DNA from: PNAI01 sp035501735
Lineage (GTDB): Bacteria; Pseudomonadota; Alphaproteobacteria; Rhizobiales; Xanthobacteraceae
Direction of reading: 5' to 3'
Assembly (NCBI GenBank): GCA_035501735.1
Contig: DATJVR010000087.1
Location: 1-64,000, forward strand
Length of the DNA stretch: 64,000 bases
The notes under the pieces: generated by a model
What the model was told of the DNA's origin: nothing
Database searches by the model: none
Seen by the model: the letters and a program-made list of their open reading frames with translations, nothing else
Part shown: positions 9,846 through 17,871 of the stretch, in pieces
How positions within the stretch are numbered: position 1 is the first letter of the stretch
How the letters are laid out: every line of letters starts with the position of its first letter
Program-made: the position numbers and the translations under genes

Positions 9846-10565
9846 CTAGGGGCCGAAGCGGTAATTGATGCCGGCCTTGACCAACTGAAGGTTGCTGGCG
9901 ATGTCCTGCACATAGCCGACGCTTGCTCCGCCGCCGAAATTCAAGCGCCGTGTGTTGAAGTCGATATAGTTGTACTCGATCTTCGCCGACCAATTCCGCG
10001 TGAACGCGTATTCCATCCCGCCGCCCATGACCCAGCCCCAGCGCGTGGTGCTCGCGCTGCCGTTGAGCGGTCCGCCGACGGTGATGAAATCATCGTATCT
10101 GTATTGGGCGAACGCGCCGCCGCCTTTGACGTAAACCAGCAGACGATCCCAATAGGCGACGCCGAGCCGCCCGCTGATCGTGCCGAATGAGCTCACCTTG
10201 CTGTTGAGGTCATGCAGGAAGAGATCCGTGTGATTGCCTTTCAGGCTCGCCCAATCCATGTCGAATTCGGCGCCGGCCATCATCATTCCCCATTGCCAGT
10301 TGAAGCCGATTTGGCCGCCGGCAAAGCCGCCGGTTGTCGTGTGATTGCCGAGGTCGGAGCCGGTGAGGGTGGGATCGTCCGTCCAGCTGCTACGGCCGGT
10401 GCCGAAGCCGCCGTTGGCGCCGATATAAAAGCCCGACCAGTTGTATTGATAGACCGGCGCGCGCGGCGCTTTGAGCGGCATGTCGGCCGCCCGGGCAATA
10501 GAACCGGCGCCGAAGCTCAAGCCTGCCGCGATGGAAACCGAGAGCGCGAAACCGTGAAACCGCAT
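9846..10565 (-). CDS. Outer-membrane beta-barrel protein (Omp25/Omp31-like)
   Basis: About 239 residues. A signal peptide (MRFHGFALSVSIAAGLSFGA, cleaved after IARA) is followed by YNWSGFYIGANGGFGTGRSS, the hallmark of the rhizobial Omp25/Omp31 porin-like family. Alternating barrel strands and a C-terminal aromatic (NYRFGP) fit an 8-strand barrel. The ATG at 10565 is preferred over an upstream start because it places the signal peptide at the N-terminus. Likely a structural surface protein; function inferred from family only. Confidence 0.9.
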   Translation of the reverse strand: MRFHGFALSVSIAAGLSFGAGSIARAADMPLKAPRAPVYQYNWSGFYIGANGGFGTGRSSWTDDPTLTGSDLGNHTTTGGFAGGQIGFNWQWGMMMAGAEFDMDWASLKGNHTDLFLHDLNSKVSSFGTISGRLGVAYWDRLLVYVKGGGAFAQYRYDDFITVGGPLNGSASTTRWGWVMGGGMEYAFTRNWSAKIEYNYIDFNTRRLNFGGGASVGYVQDIASNLQLVKAGINYRFGP

Positions 10566-10782
10566 GGGTACCCCCGAGAAATGAGAGGACGACGCAACGC
10601 GACTCACAAAATCGACTGACGCCGCGCAGGGGATCGGCCGCGCGCAGGCCCGTATTCAATCCATTAATCCCCCGGCAAGGTTACTAGTGCGTTAACGCGA
10701 CCCGTGGCCTATAACTCCCGGCCTGCGCGAATGAATTCGGGACGGCGCCGGCAGGAGCGCGGGGAACAGAAGGGGGGCCTCG

Positions 10783-11280
10783 ATGAGCAGCGGCAGGCGT
10801 TCAATTGCGATTTTTCTTCTCGGCGGAATTCTCGGCACGGTCTTCGGCGTGGCGCTGGGATTTTTCTTCTTTCCCTTCGTGTTTCCGCCGCCGCCCGCAT
10901 CCGAACAGCTCACCGACGCCGACCGTACGCCGCTCGTGGCGACCGGCGCCTTCATTCACGCCGATCCTTCCGATCCGGTGCACTGGGGCCGCGGCAAAGT
11001 CAGCGTCTATCAACGCACTGTGTTTCTGGAGCCGGATTTCGAGGTTGGCCCCGGCCCGGCCTACCACGTCTATCTCGTGCCCGAGGCCAAGATCCGCAGC
11101 TCGGACGCGGTGAAGAACGCCAAGTTCGTCGACCTCGGCGGCCTGCGCGCGTTCAAGGGCAGCCAGCGCTACACCGTTCCGCCCGGCGTCAATCTCCTGC
11201 AATACGGCAGTGTCGTGATCTGGTGCGAACAGTTCGGCGTGCTGATTTCGCCGGCCGATATCGCGCCGCCGATTCAGTGA
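10783..11280 (+). CDS. DM13 domain-containing membrane-anchored protein
   Basis: Protein of 165 residues. One N-terminal helix (about 9-31) ends in a Phe/Pro-rich stretch, then a DM13 domain spans about 50-160: ATGAFIHADPSDPVHWGRGK, GPAYHVYLVPE, FVDLGGLRAFKGSQRYTVPP and SVVIWCEQFGVLISPA. DM13 domains are proposed to be redox-related (cytochrome/DOMON relatives); the conserved Cys sits in VVIWCEQF. A purine-rich GAAGGGGGG lies 5 nt before ATG. Likely faces the periplasm. The TauE-type permease follows by 45 bp. Confidence 0.88.
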   Translation: MSSGRRSIAIFLLGGILGTVFGVALGFFFFPFVFPPPPASEQLTDADRTPLVATGAFIHADPSDPVHWGRGKVSVYQRTVFLEPDFEVGPGPAYHVYLVPEAKIRSSDAVKNAKFVDLGGLRAFKGSQRYTVPPGVNLLQYGSVVIWCEQFGVLISPADIAPPIQ

Positions 11281-11325
11281 CCCGACGCTGGCTCCGACTC
11301 GGGATCGCGTTTACGGTGCCGGCCC

Positions 11326-12081
11326 GTGACCGCCGCCTTTGCCGATATTTCGCTGCTGCAACTCGCGCTGGTGGCGGGTGTGGCGCTGTTCGCCTCTGTG
11401 GTCGGCGGGGTCGCCGGTTACGGCACCGGTGCGCTCATGCCGCTCGTTCTCGTTCCGATCGTGGGCGCCGAGCCGGCCGTGCCGATTATCGCGCTCGCCG
11501 GCTTGCTCACCAATACCAGCCGCGCCACCGCCTATAAGGGCTTCATCTCCTGGCGCAGCGTCATGCTGGTGTTCGTCGGCGCGGCGCTTCCCTGCATGCT
11601 CACTTCCTATGGCTATACGCTGCTCACCGGCAAAGGCGCGATGCTGGTGATCGGCGCGATGCTGATGCTGACCGTGCCGTTGCGCTACCTGCTGAGATAT
11701 CATGCCGTCGTTTTTGGCGATCGCGGACTTGTCGCTGGTGCTTTTGGCTATGGCGTCGCCGTCGGCGGCACGGTCGGCGCCGGCGTGATCCTGCTGTCGC
11801 TGCTGATGGCGGCCGGGCTCGAAGGCGCCGCCGTCATCGCCACCGACGCGGTGATCTCGGTCGGCATCGGCCTGCTGCGCTTCGTGGTCTTCGGCATCGC
11901 CGGCGTGATCACGGCGCAAGTCATCGCCTTTGCGTTGCTGATCGGATTGGTGGCTTTCCCCGGCGCCTTTTTCGCGCGCACCTTTGTCGAGCGCTTGCCG
12001 CTGCACGTGCACACCGCGATCCTCGATTTCGTGGTTCTGGTCGGCGGCGCGGTGATGGTGTTCGGAGCGTTCCGGCGATAG
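11326..12081 (+). CDS. Sulfite exporter TauE/SafE family membrane protein
   Basis: Protein of 251 residues with about eight hydrophobic segments and duplicated glycine-rich halves (GVAGYGTGALMPLVL and GYGVAVGGTVGAGVILLSLL), typical of the TauE/SafE/DUF81 permease fold. The start is a GTG since no in-frame ATG lies upstream. These permeases move sulfur-containing or organic anions across the inner membrane; the substrate cannot be assigned. The upstream DM13 gene is probably co-transcribed. Confidence 0.88.
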   Translation: MTAAFADISLLQLALVAGVALFASVVGGVAGYGTGALMPLVLVPIVGAEPAVPIIALAGLLTNTSRATAYKGFISWRSVMLVFVGAALPCMLTSYGYTLLTGKGAMLVIGAMLMLTVPLRYLLRYHAVVFGDRGLVAGAFGYGVAVGGTVGAGVILLSLLMAAGLEGAAVIATDAVISVGIGLLRFVVFGIAGVITAQVIAFALLIGLVAFPGAFFARTFVERLPLHVHTAILDFVVLVGGAVMVFGAFRR

Positions 12082-12084
12082 CGC

Positions 12085-13242
12085 TTATCGTTCCCGCGCG
12101 GCCCAAGTCAGACCGTGTTCGCCCGCCCAGCGTTTCACCGTCGTGACCTCGTTGGGATACGGAAGCCGGTTGGCAAAGCCGCGGCACTGCACGATGCGGC
12201 CATCTTGGGTCACTTCCATCGTGACGCCGCGGTTGAGGCGGCCGACCGGAAACTCGGACTTCAGTGACCAGATTGAGATTTCGCCGCTCATACATTTCGG
12301 CTCGTAGCTCGAAACGCAGTGACGCATGTGAAGTCCCTCGAAATAGAGATCGTAACCGGTTTTGATCTGCCGAAAGCGCCAGATCGCCTGCCTCTCGTGC
12401 TTGCCGATCCGATAGTCGATGTTCGGCAGCGCGCTGCCGGTCCATACAGTGCCGTTCTCGCGATTGCGCCGCAGCGTGCGGTGCCAGTCTTCCATGCGCC
12501 GTTTCAGCGCCCCGAGTGTGCGGCCCTTGAGTTCGAACGCCTGGTCCTCTTGCTTGGCGGCGTGGAGATAGTCGGCCAAGTCGTCCATCTCGTGAGCCGC
12601 AAGCGGATTGCGGGCGAAGAATCGTGCAGCCTCCTTCCAGAAGGTGGAGGCGATCGAATAGCTGGCGACCTTGCAATGCGCGACCCTGCAGGCGATCTCA
12701 GCCCGTTCGGTGTGTGGGCGCGCAATCGCATACCACAGCGCCTGCTTGGATGAAGTGATCGCCGCCGGCGTGGTCAGGAAATGATGCGTTTCCTGCCGGG
12801 TCAGAAAACGAGACGATTCCTGTTTATAAAGCGATCCTCCTTGCGCCGCCGCGATGTACCAGCGTCGCAGATCCGGGGCTCCGATCTGCCGCGTGGCCGG
12901 TCGCCTGGGCAAGTCGATGCGGTCGGCGAAATCGTCCTCGATGTCGTCGAGCCAGGCCCGCTCAAGGTGCGCCGCGACCCGGTATCGTTCGAAACTGAAC
13001 CGCACGAGATCGATGAAGCGGCGCTCTTCCAAGCGGCTCCTGATCCGGCAGCGCCAATCCTCCGGCGCGCGCAGCGCATAGCTGCGCAGTTGCTCGATCC
13101 TGCAGCCGTATTCGTGCTTGAATTCGGCGTATCGTGCGGGCGCGCGCGGCGGCTCACGCCGGGAATTGGCTTCCAGCGCGGCGCAGGCCCGCAGATCGTC
13201 GAGTTGTCGGCGCGCTTCGCGCCAACGCGTTCTCTTTCCCAT
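12085..13242 (-). CDS. PcfJ-like protein
   Basis: Protein of 385 residues, highly charged, no membrane segment. The C-terminal third carries the PcfJ-like core: LHMRHCVSSYEPKCMSGEI, then RGVTMEV.QDGRIVQCRGFANR. The paired RHCV...Y...GE pattern and the Gln-Cys-Arg motif are conserved in the family, first named from a conjugative enterococcal plasmid. Clear SD: GGAG 6 nt before ATG. No conjugation or plasmid genes are near, so this is a chromosomal orphan of unknown function. The N-terminal ~200 residues are not recognised. Confidence 0.8.
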   Translation of the reverse strand: MGKRTRWREARRQLDDLRACAALEANSRREPPRAPARYAEFKHEYGCRIEQLRSYALRAPEDWRCRIRSRLEERRFIDLVRFSFERYRVAAHLERAWLDDIEDDFADRIDLPRRPATRQIGAPDLRRWYIAAAQGGSLYKQESSRFLTRQETHHFLTTPAAITSSKQALWYAIARPHTERAEIACRVAHCKVASYSIASTFWKEAARFFARNPLAAHEMDDLADYLHAAKQEDQAFELKGRTLGALKRRMEDWHRTLRRNRENGTVWTGSALPNIDYRIGKHERQAIWRFRQIKTGYDLYFEGLHMRHCVSSYEPKCMSGEISIWSLKSEFPVGRLNRGVTMEVTQDGRIVQCRGFANRLPYPNEVTTVKRWAGEHGLTWAARER

Positions 13243-13337
13243 GGGTAGCTCCAGACATGCAGTGGCGTTTCCGCCCTGCCGGGCGGATCGAAAAGCCTTT
13301 TCGGTTCTCGACCCACATGTCTGTCTCCATGAGACGT

Positions 13338-13364
13338 AAAAGCGCGCCGCTTCATTCGGCGCGC
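13338..13364 (-). terminator. Intrinsic terminator downstream of hemF
   Basis: On the minus strand a perfect 8-bp GC-only stem (GCGCGCCG / CGGCGCGC, 7-nt loop) is followed directly by TTTT. It lies 76 bp past the hemF stop and about 95 bp before the PcfJ-like start, so it should end the trmL-hemF transcript. Confidence 0.7.
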
Positions 13365-13439
13365 GGGTTGATCGTTCCGCAATATGGCGGATTTACGGAT
13401 TCGGCGAGCCTTCGGGGACTTGCGGTGCGCGGTGTGGCA

Positions 13440-14357
13440 TTACGGCCACTTCACCACCGGCGGCATCGACGACAGGATCGACTCCACGTTGCCGCCCGTG
13501 CGCAGGCCGAAGATCGTGCCGCGGTCGTAGAGCAGGTTGAATTCCACGTAGCGCCCGCGCCGCACCAGTTGCTCCTCGCGCTCGGCATCGCTCCACGGCG
13601 TCACGAAATTTTTTCGCACGAGCTGCGGATAGATTTTCAAGAATGCACGCCCCACCTCCTGCGTGAAGGCGAAGTCCGCCTCCCAATCGCCCGAGTCGTG
13701 CCAGTCGTAGAAAATGCCGCCGATGCCGCGCGGCTCCTGACGATGCTTGAGGAAAAAATATTCGTCGCACCATTTTTTGTATGTCTCGTAGGGCGCGACT
13801 TTCGCATGCGCGTCGCAGGCCGCTTGCATCGCCGCGTGGAACGCGATCGTGTCGGCATCGCCTTGCGTGCGCCGCCGTTCGAGCACGGGGGTCAGATCGG
13901 CGCCGCCGCCGAACCATGCCTTGGTGGTGACGACGAAACGGGTGTTCATGTGCACCGCCGGCACATGCGGATTGTGCGGATGCGCGATCAGCGAAATGCC
14001 CGAGGCCCAAAAATGCGGATCGCTCTCCGCGCCGGGAATGTCCTTGCGGAACTCCGGCGCGAATTCTCCGTGCACGGTCGAGCAGTGCACGCCGACCTTC
14101 TCGAACACGCGGCCATGCATCATCGCCATCACGCCGCCGCCGCCATCGCCTCCGGTATGATCGGAGCGCGACCACGGCGTGCGCGCAAAGCGTCCGGCCG
14201 CTCGATCGCCTGATTTCGCCTGCGAGGGCAGGGCGGCTTCGACCGCTTCGAACGCGGTGCAGATCTCGTCGCGCAAGGTTTCGAACCATGTCCGCGCGCG
14301 CTGTTTGCGGGCGTCGAGCGTGGCGGGATCGGGCAGGGCGGATGCCATTGCATGCAT
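13440..14357 (-). CDS. hemF: Oxygen-dependent coproporphyrinogen III oxidase
   Basis: Protein of 305 residues (302 if the second ATG at 14348 is used). Family signatures: HFWASGISLIAHPHNPHVPA, then FGGGADLTPV, KKWCDEYFFLKHR and GIGGIFYDW. It oxidatively decarboxylates coproporphyrinogen III to protoporphyrinogen IX in aerobic heme synthesis. It begins 3 nt after the trmL stop, so the two form an operon. No anaerobic HemN is in the window. Confidence 0.95.
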   Translation of the reverse strand: MHAMASALPDPATLDARKQRARTWFETLRDEICTAFEAVEAALPSQAKSGDRAAGRFARTPWSRSDHTGGDGGGGVMAMMHGRVFEKVGVHCSTVHGEFAPEFRKDIPGAESDPHFWASGISLIAHPHNPHVPAVHMNTRFVVTTKAWFGGGADLTPVLERRRTQGDADTIAFHAAMQAACDAHAKVAPYETYKKWCDEYFFLKHRQEPRGIGGIFYDWHDSGDWEADFAFTQEVGRAFLKIYPQLVRKNFVTPWSDAEREEQLVRRGRYVEFNLLYDRGTIFGLRTGGNVESILSSMPPVVKWP

Positions 14358-14360
14358 AGT

Positions 14361-14822
14361 CTAACTCGCTGGCGCGGCCTGCGTCTGCCGCAATGCTTCG
14401 CCGGCCGCCATGGCTGCCGCCATGGCCACATTGAGCGCGCGCAATCCCGGCCGCATCGGAATGAGCAGCCGCGCGTCGGCGGCCGCATGCACGGCTTCCG
14501 GCACGCCCGAGGACTCGCGGCCGAACAGCAGCACTTCGTCAGGCCGAAAGCGGTGCTCGAGATAGGACGTCGCGCCCTTGGTCGTGAACAGAACCAGCCG
14601 CAGTCGCTCCCCCTGCCGCCAGGCTTCGAACGCCGCCCACGTCGCGTGCCGCACGAGCTGCACCTGATCGAGGTAGTCGAGCCCTGCCCGCCGGAACGCG
14701 CGATCGGAGCTCACGAAGCCGGCCGGCTCGATGATATGCGCCTCGATGCCGAGGCAGGCGCAGAGGCGAAGAATCGTTCCGGTATTTTGCGGGATATCGG
14801 GCTCGTAAAGGGCAATCCGCAT
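14361..14822 (-). CDS. trmL: tRNA (cytidine(34)-2'-O)-methyltransferase, TrmL family
   Basis: Protein of 153 residues from MRIALYEPDIPQNTGTILRL, the SpoU-class motif 1 at the very N-terminus; motif 2 is LLFGRESSGVPE and motif 3 is LIPMRPGLRALNVAMAAAMA. The trefoil-knot methyltransferase modifies the wobble base of certain leucine tRNAs. An in-frame GTG 39 nt upstream would add residues absent from the family, so the ATG at 14822 is chosen. Upstream partner of hemF in a two-gene operon. Confidence 0.93.
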   Translation of the reverse strand: MRIALYEPDIPQNTGTILRLCACLGIEAHIIEPAGFVSSDRAFRRAGLDYLDQVQLVRHATWAAFEAWRQGERLRLVLFTTKGATSYLEHRFRPDEVLLFGRESSGVPEAVHAAADARLLIPMRPGLRALNVAMAAAMAAGEALRQTQAAPAS

Positions 14823-15123
14823 GGCGGTATTTACGACCTGGAATTGCCCCTCAGCAATCACCGAAATCCACGATAGACAAAGGATTTATTCCACTTTAGG
14901 CGGTTAGCGCGATAGCGCTCTTGCGCTCATTCGGCAAGGGTGCCAATAGAACGCCGCTGGATCGTGCCGCCCTTCAGGCCTTCCCCAGGACCAGGACGGC
15001 CGGTCCATCCGCCGCCGCGAGGCCAGCGTACGAATGAGTACGGACGAGTACGAAAACAAGCGTACGGGGCAAGCGTATCTGCGGTTCTCCGCGCGGGTGG
15101 ACTGACGAAAAGGAACTGCGAAC
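14823..15123. other. Intergenic region upstream of petA and trmL
   Basis: No gene seen. It must hold the divergent promoters of trmL and the petABC operon. A notable element is a short periodic repeat at 15028-15066: GTACG occurs three times at 10-bp spacing (from 15028, 15038, 15048) and again at 15062. This could be a same-face protein-binding array, or chance. Confidence 0.4.
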
Positions 15124-15705
15124 GTGACGACAATGTCTTCGGCCGAGCCGACTCGCCGCGATTTTCTCTATATAGCCACCGGCGCCGTAGGTTTGGTTGG
15201 CGCGGCAGCGACGCTGGTGCCGCTGGTGTCGCAGATGAACCCGGACGCTTCCACCATCGCCGCCGGCGCGCCGATCGAGGTCGATCTCACGCCGATCGCC
15301 GAAGGCCAGGTCATCAAGGTGTTCTGGCGCGGCAAGCCGATCTTCATCAGCCACCGCACCAAGAAGGAGATCGACGAGGCGCGCGCCGTGAATGTGAGCA
15401 GCCTTCCCGATCCGCAGGCCGATCAGGACCGCGTGAAGAAGGGCCACGACCAGTGGCTCGTTCTGATCGGCATCTGCACGCATCTCGGCTGCATTCCGCT
15501 GGCCCATCAGGGCAATTACGACGGCTGGTTCTGCCCCTGCCACGGCTCGCAATACGACACCTCCGGCCGCATCCGGCAGGGCCCCGCGCCGTACAATCTC
15601 GCCCTTCCACCCTATGCGTTTCTGACCGAGTCCAAGATCGTGGTCGGCGAGACGCAGCCCGGGAAGGAAGCTTCGGGTGAGACGCAGCCGAAGAAGGAAG
15701 CCTGA
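15124..15705 (+). CDS. petA: Ubiquinol-cytochrome c reductase Rieske iron-sulfur subunit
   Basis: Protein of 193 residues. Twin-arginine signal/anchor TRRDFLYIATG (10-20) plus one helix. The 2Fe-2S ligands are C118 and H120 (CTHLGC) and C137 and H140 (CPCHG); C123 and C139 make the usual disulfide. It passes electrons from ubiquinol to cytochrome c1 on the periplasmic side. GTG start with AAGGA 8 nt upstream; an ATG 9 nt later is possible. The C-terminus carries a 9-residue tandem duplication, GETQPGKEA then GETQPKKEA (175-193), beyond the normal Rieske end. First gene of petABC. Confidence 0.96.
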   Translation: MTTMSSAEPTRRDFLYIATGAVGLVGAAATLVPLVSQMNPDASTIAAGAPIEVDLTPIAEGQVIKVFWRGKPIFISHRTKKEIDEARAVNVSSLPDPQADQDRVKKGHDQWLVLIGICTHLGCIPLAHQGNYDGWFCPCHGSQYDTSGRIRQGPAPYNLALPPYAFLTESKIVVGETQPGKEASGETQPKKEA

Positions 15706-15714
15706 GGAATAACG

Positions 15715-16956
15715 ATGAGCGGGCCTTCGACATACCAGCCGAAAAATCCGGTGCTGAAATGGCTCGAACGGCGGCTGCCGATCGGCGGACTGATCTATTC
15801 CTCGTTCGTCGCCTATCCGACGCCGCGCAATCTGAACTATTGGTGGACCTTCGGCGGCATCCTCGCGTTTCTTCTCACGGTGCAGATCGTGACCGGCATC
15901 GTGCTCGCGATGCACTACACGCCGCACGTCGACTACGCCTTCAATTCCGTCGAAACCATCATGCGCGACGTGAACTACGGCTGGCTGCTGCGCTATCTGC
16001 ATTCCAACGGCGCGTCGATGTTCTTCCTCGCCGCCTACATCCACATGTTCCGCGGCATGTACTACGGCTCGTATAAGGAACCGCGCGAGCTGTTATGGAT
16101 CCTCGGCGTGATCCTGCTGCTGCTGATGATCATGACCGGTTTCATGGGCTACGTGCTGCCCTGGGGTCAGATGAGCTTCTGGGCCGCCACCGTCATCACC
16201 AACCTGTTCTCGGCCATTCCCGTGGTCGGCGAAAGCATCGTGACCTGGCTATGGGGCGGCTATTCGGTCGGCAACCCGACGCTCAATCGCTTCTATGCGC
16301 TGCATTACCTGCTGCCGTTCGTGATTGCGGGCGTGGTGGCGCTGCACGTCTGGGCGCTGCACGTGGTTGGCCAGAACAACCCGACCGGCATCGAGCCGAA
16401 ATCGGAAGCTGACACCGTCGCGTTCACGCCTTATGCCACCATCAAGGACAGCTTCCTGATGGTGGTGTTCTGCATTCTCTATGCCTGGTTCGTGTTCTAC
16501 CTGCCGAACTACCTCGGCCATGCCGACAACTACATCCCGGCCAATCCGGCGGTGACGCCGACCCACATCGTGCCCGAATGGTACTATCTGCCGTTCTACG
16601 CGATCCTGCGCGCGATCCCGAACAAGCTCATGGGCGTGGCCGCGCTCGGCACCTCGATCGTCATTCTGGCCTTCCTGCCGTGGCTCGATACTTCGCGCGT
16701 GCGCTCGGCCAACTATCGGCCGCTGTACCGGCAGTTCTTCTGGATCTTCGTCGCGGTATGCATCGGCCTCGGCTGGCTCGGCTCCAAGCCCGCCGAAGGC
16801 GGCTACGTCATCGCCGCGCGCATCCTCACCGCCTACTATTTCATCCACTTCTTCGTCATTCTGCCGCTGCTCGGTCTTTACGAGAAGACCAAGCCGCTGC
16901 CGAATTCCATCTCCGAGTCGATCCTTGCTCCGGCGCGCGCCGGTACGGTCACCTGA
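15715..16956 (+). CDS. petB: Cytochrome b subunit of the bc1 complex
   Basis: Protein of 413 residues with eight predicted helices. The heme-ligand helices (LRYLHSNGASMFFLAAYIHM and HYLLPFVIAGVVALHVWALH) and the quinol-site motif PEWY (in VPEWYYLPFYAILR) are intact. Forms the membrane core that oxidises ubiquinol at Qo and reduces quinone at Qi. GAGGAA precedes ATG. It stops at ordinary cytochrome b length and is not fused to cytochrome c1. Confidence 0.97.
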   Translation: MSGPSTYQPKNPVLKWLERRLPIGGLIYSSFVAYPTPRNLNYWWTFGGILAFLLTVQIVTGIVLAMHYTPHVDYAFNSVETIMRDVNYGWLLRYLHSNGASMFFLAAYIHMFRGMYYGSYKEPRELLWILGVILLLLMIMTGFMGYVLPWGQMSFWAATVITNLFSAIPVVGESIVTWLWGGYSVGNPTLNRFYALHYLLPFVIAGVVALHVWALHVVGQNNPTGIEPKSEADTVAFTPYATIKDSFLMVVFCILYAWFVFYLPNYLGHADNYIPANPAVTPTHIVPEWYYLPFYAILRAIPNKLMGVAALGTSIVILAFLPWLDTSRVRSANYRPLYRQFFWIFVAVCIGLGWLGSKPAEGGYVIAARILTAYYFIHFFVILPLLGLYEKTKPLPNSISESILAPARAGTVT

Positions 16957-16971
16957 ACGTCAGGGCGGTCT

Positions 16972-17841
16972 ATGCTGCGACATATCCTCACCGCGGTTCT
17001 TGCCGGTTCGCTCATTGGACTGATCGCGCCGCATCCGGTTGCGGCCCAGGACGAGGGCAAGGAGCATCCCTATGAGGCGCCGCCGCCGCCGCGCCTGACA
17101 TGGTCGTTCGCCGGCCCCTTCGGCAAATTCGATCAGGCCCAGCTGCAGCGCGGATTCAAGATCTACAAGGAGGTCTGCTCGCTCTGCCACGGCCTCTCGA
17201 TGCTGTCGTTCCGCAATCTCAGCCAGCCCGGCGGGCTCGGCTACACCGACGCGCAGGTCAAGCAACTCGCCAGCGAATTCACCGTTCGGGACGGCCCCAA
17301 CGATCAAGGCGAGATGTTCGACCGCAAGGGCCGCCCCGCCGACCGCTTCCCGTCGCCGTTCCCGAACGACAATGCCGCGCGCGCGCGCTACAACGCCGTG
17401 CCGCCCGATTTTTCCGTGATCGCCAAGGCGCGCACCTACGAGCGCGGCTTCCCGTGGTTCATTCTCGACGGCCTGACGCAATATCAGGAGCAGGGCGCCG
17501 ATTACATCGCCGCCTATCTCAGCGGTTTCGAGGACAAGCCACCGCCCAGCGTGCACCTCCCCTCAGGCGTGCAATTCAACAAGTACATGCCCGGCGGCGG
17601 AACATCGATGCCGAAACCCGTGCAGATCTACGACAAGCTCGTGCAATACGACGACGGCACCCCCGCTTCGGTCGAGCAATACTCCAAGGACATCGCGGCC
17701 TTCCTGATGTGGGCGGCCGAACCGCAACTCGAAGCGCGCAAGCGCATCGGCTTTCAGGTGATGGTGTTCCTGATCGTACTGGCTGGCCTGTTGTATTTCA
17801 CCAAGCGCAAGGTGTGGTCGAAAGTGCACGGCCACGCGTGA
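16972..17841 (+). CDS. petC: Cytochrome c1 of the bc1 complex
   Basis: Protein of 289 residues with its own signal peptide (cleaved near PVAAQ), covalent heme motif C69-S-L-C72-H73, and a C-terminal anchor helix (about 262-280, VMVFLIVLAGLLYF). Carries electrons from the Rieske centre to soluble cytochrome c. Starts 15 nt after petB. The separate signal peptide shows it is an independent gene, unlike the FbcH polyprotein of Bradyrhizobium. Confidence 0.96.
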   Translation: MLRHILTAVLAGSLIGLIAPHPVAAQDEGKEHPYEAPPPPRLTWSFAGPFGKFDQAQLQRGFKIYKEVCSLCHGLSMLSFRNLSQPGGLGYTDAQVKQLASEFTVRDGPNDQGEMFDRKGRPADRFPSPFPNDNAARARYNAVPPDFSVIAKARTYERGFPWFILDGLTQYQEQGADYIAAYLSGFEDKPPPSVHLPSGVQFNKYMPGGGTSMPKPVQIYDKLVQYDDGTPASVEQYSKDIAAFLMWAAEPQLEARKRIGFQVMVFLIVLAGLLYFTKRKVWSKVHGHA

Positions 17842-17846
17842 CATTG

Positions 17847-17864
17847 CCTCTCATTTGCGAGAGG
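17847..17864 (+). promoter_or_regulatory. Hairpin covering the mtnP ribosome binding site
   Basis: CCTCTC (17847-17852) pairs perfectly with GAGAGG (17859-17864) over a 6-nt loop. The right arm is the only Shine-Dalgarno-like sequence for mtnP, 7 nt before its ATG, so the hairpin could mask it. It sits 5 bp after the petC stop. Confidence 0.45.
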
Positions 17865-17871
17865 TAGCTCT

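Noticed and set aside
13134..14213. A 359-codon plus-strand frame over hemF
   Set aside because: Antisense shadow of hemF; no recognisable domain and crosses the terminator.
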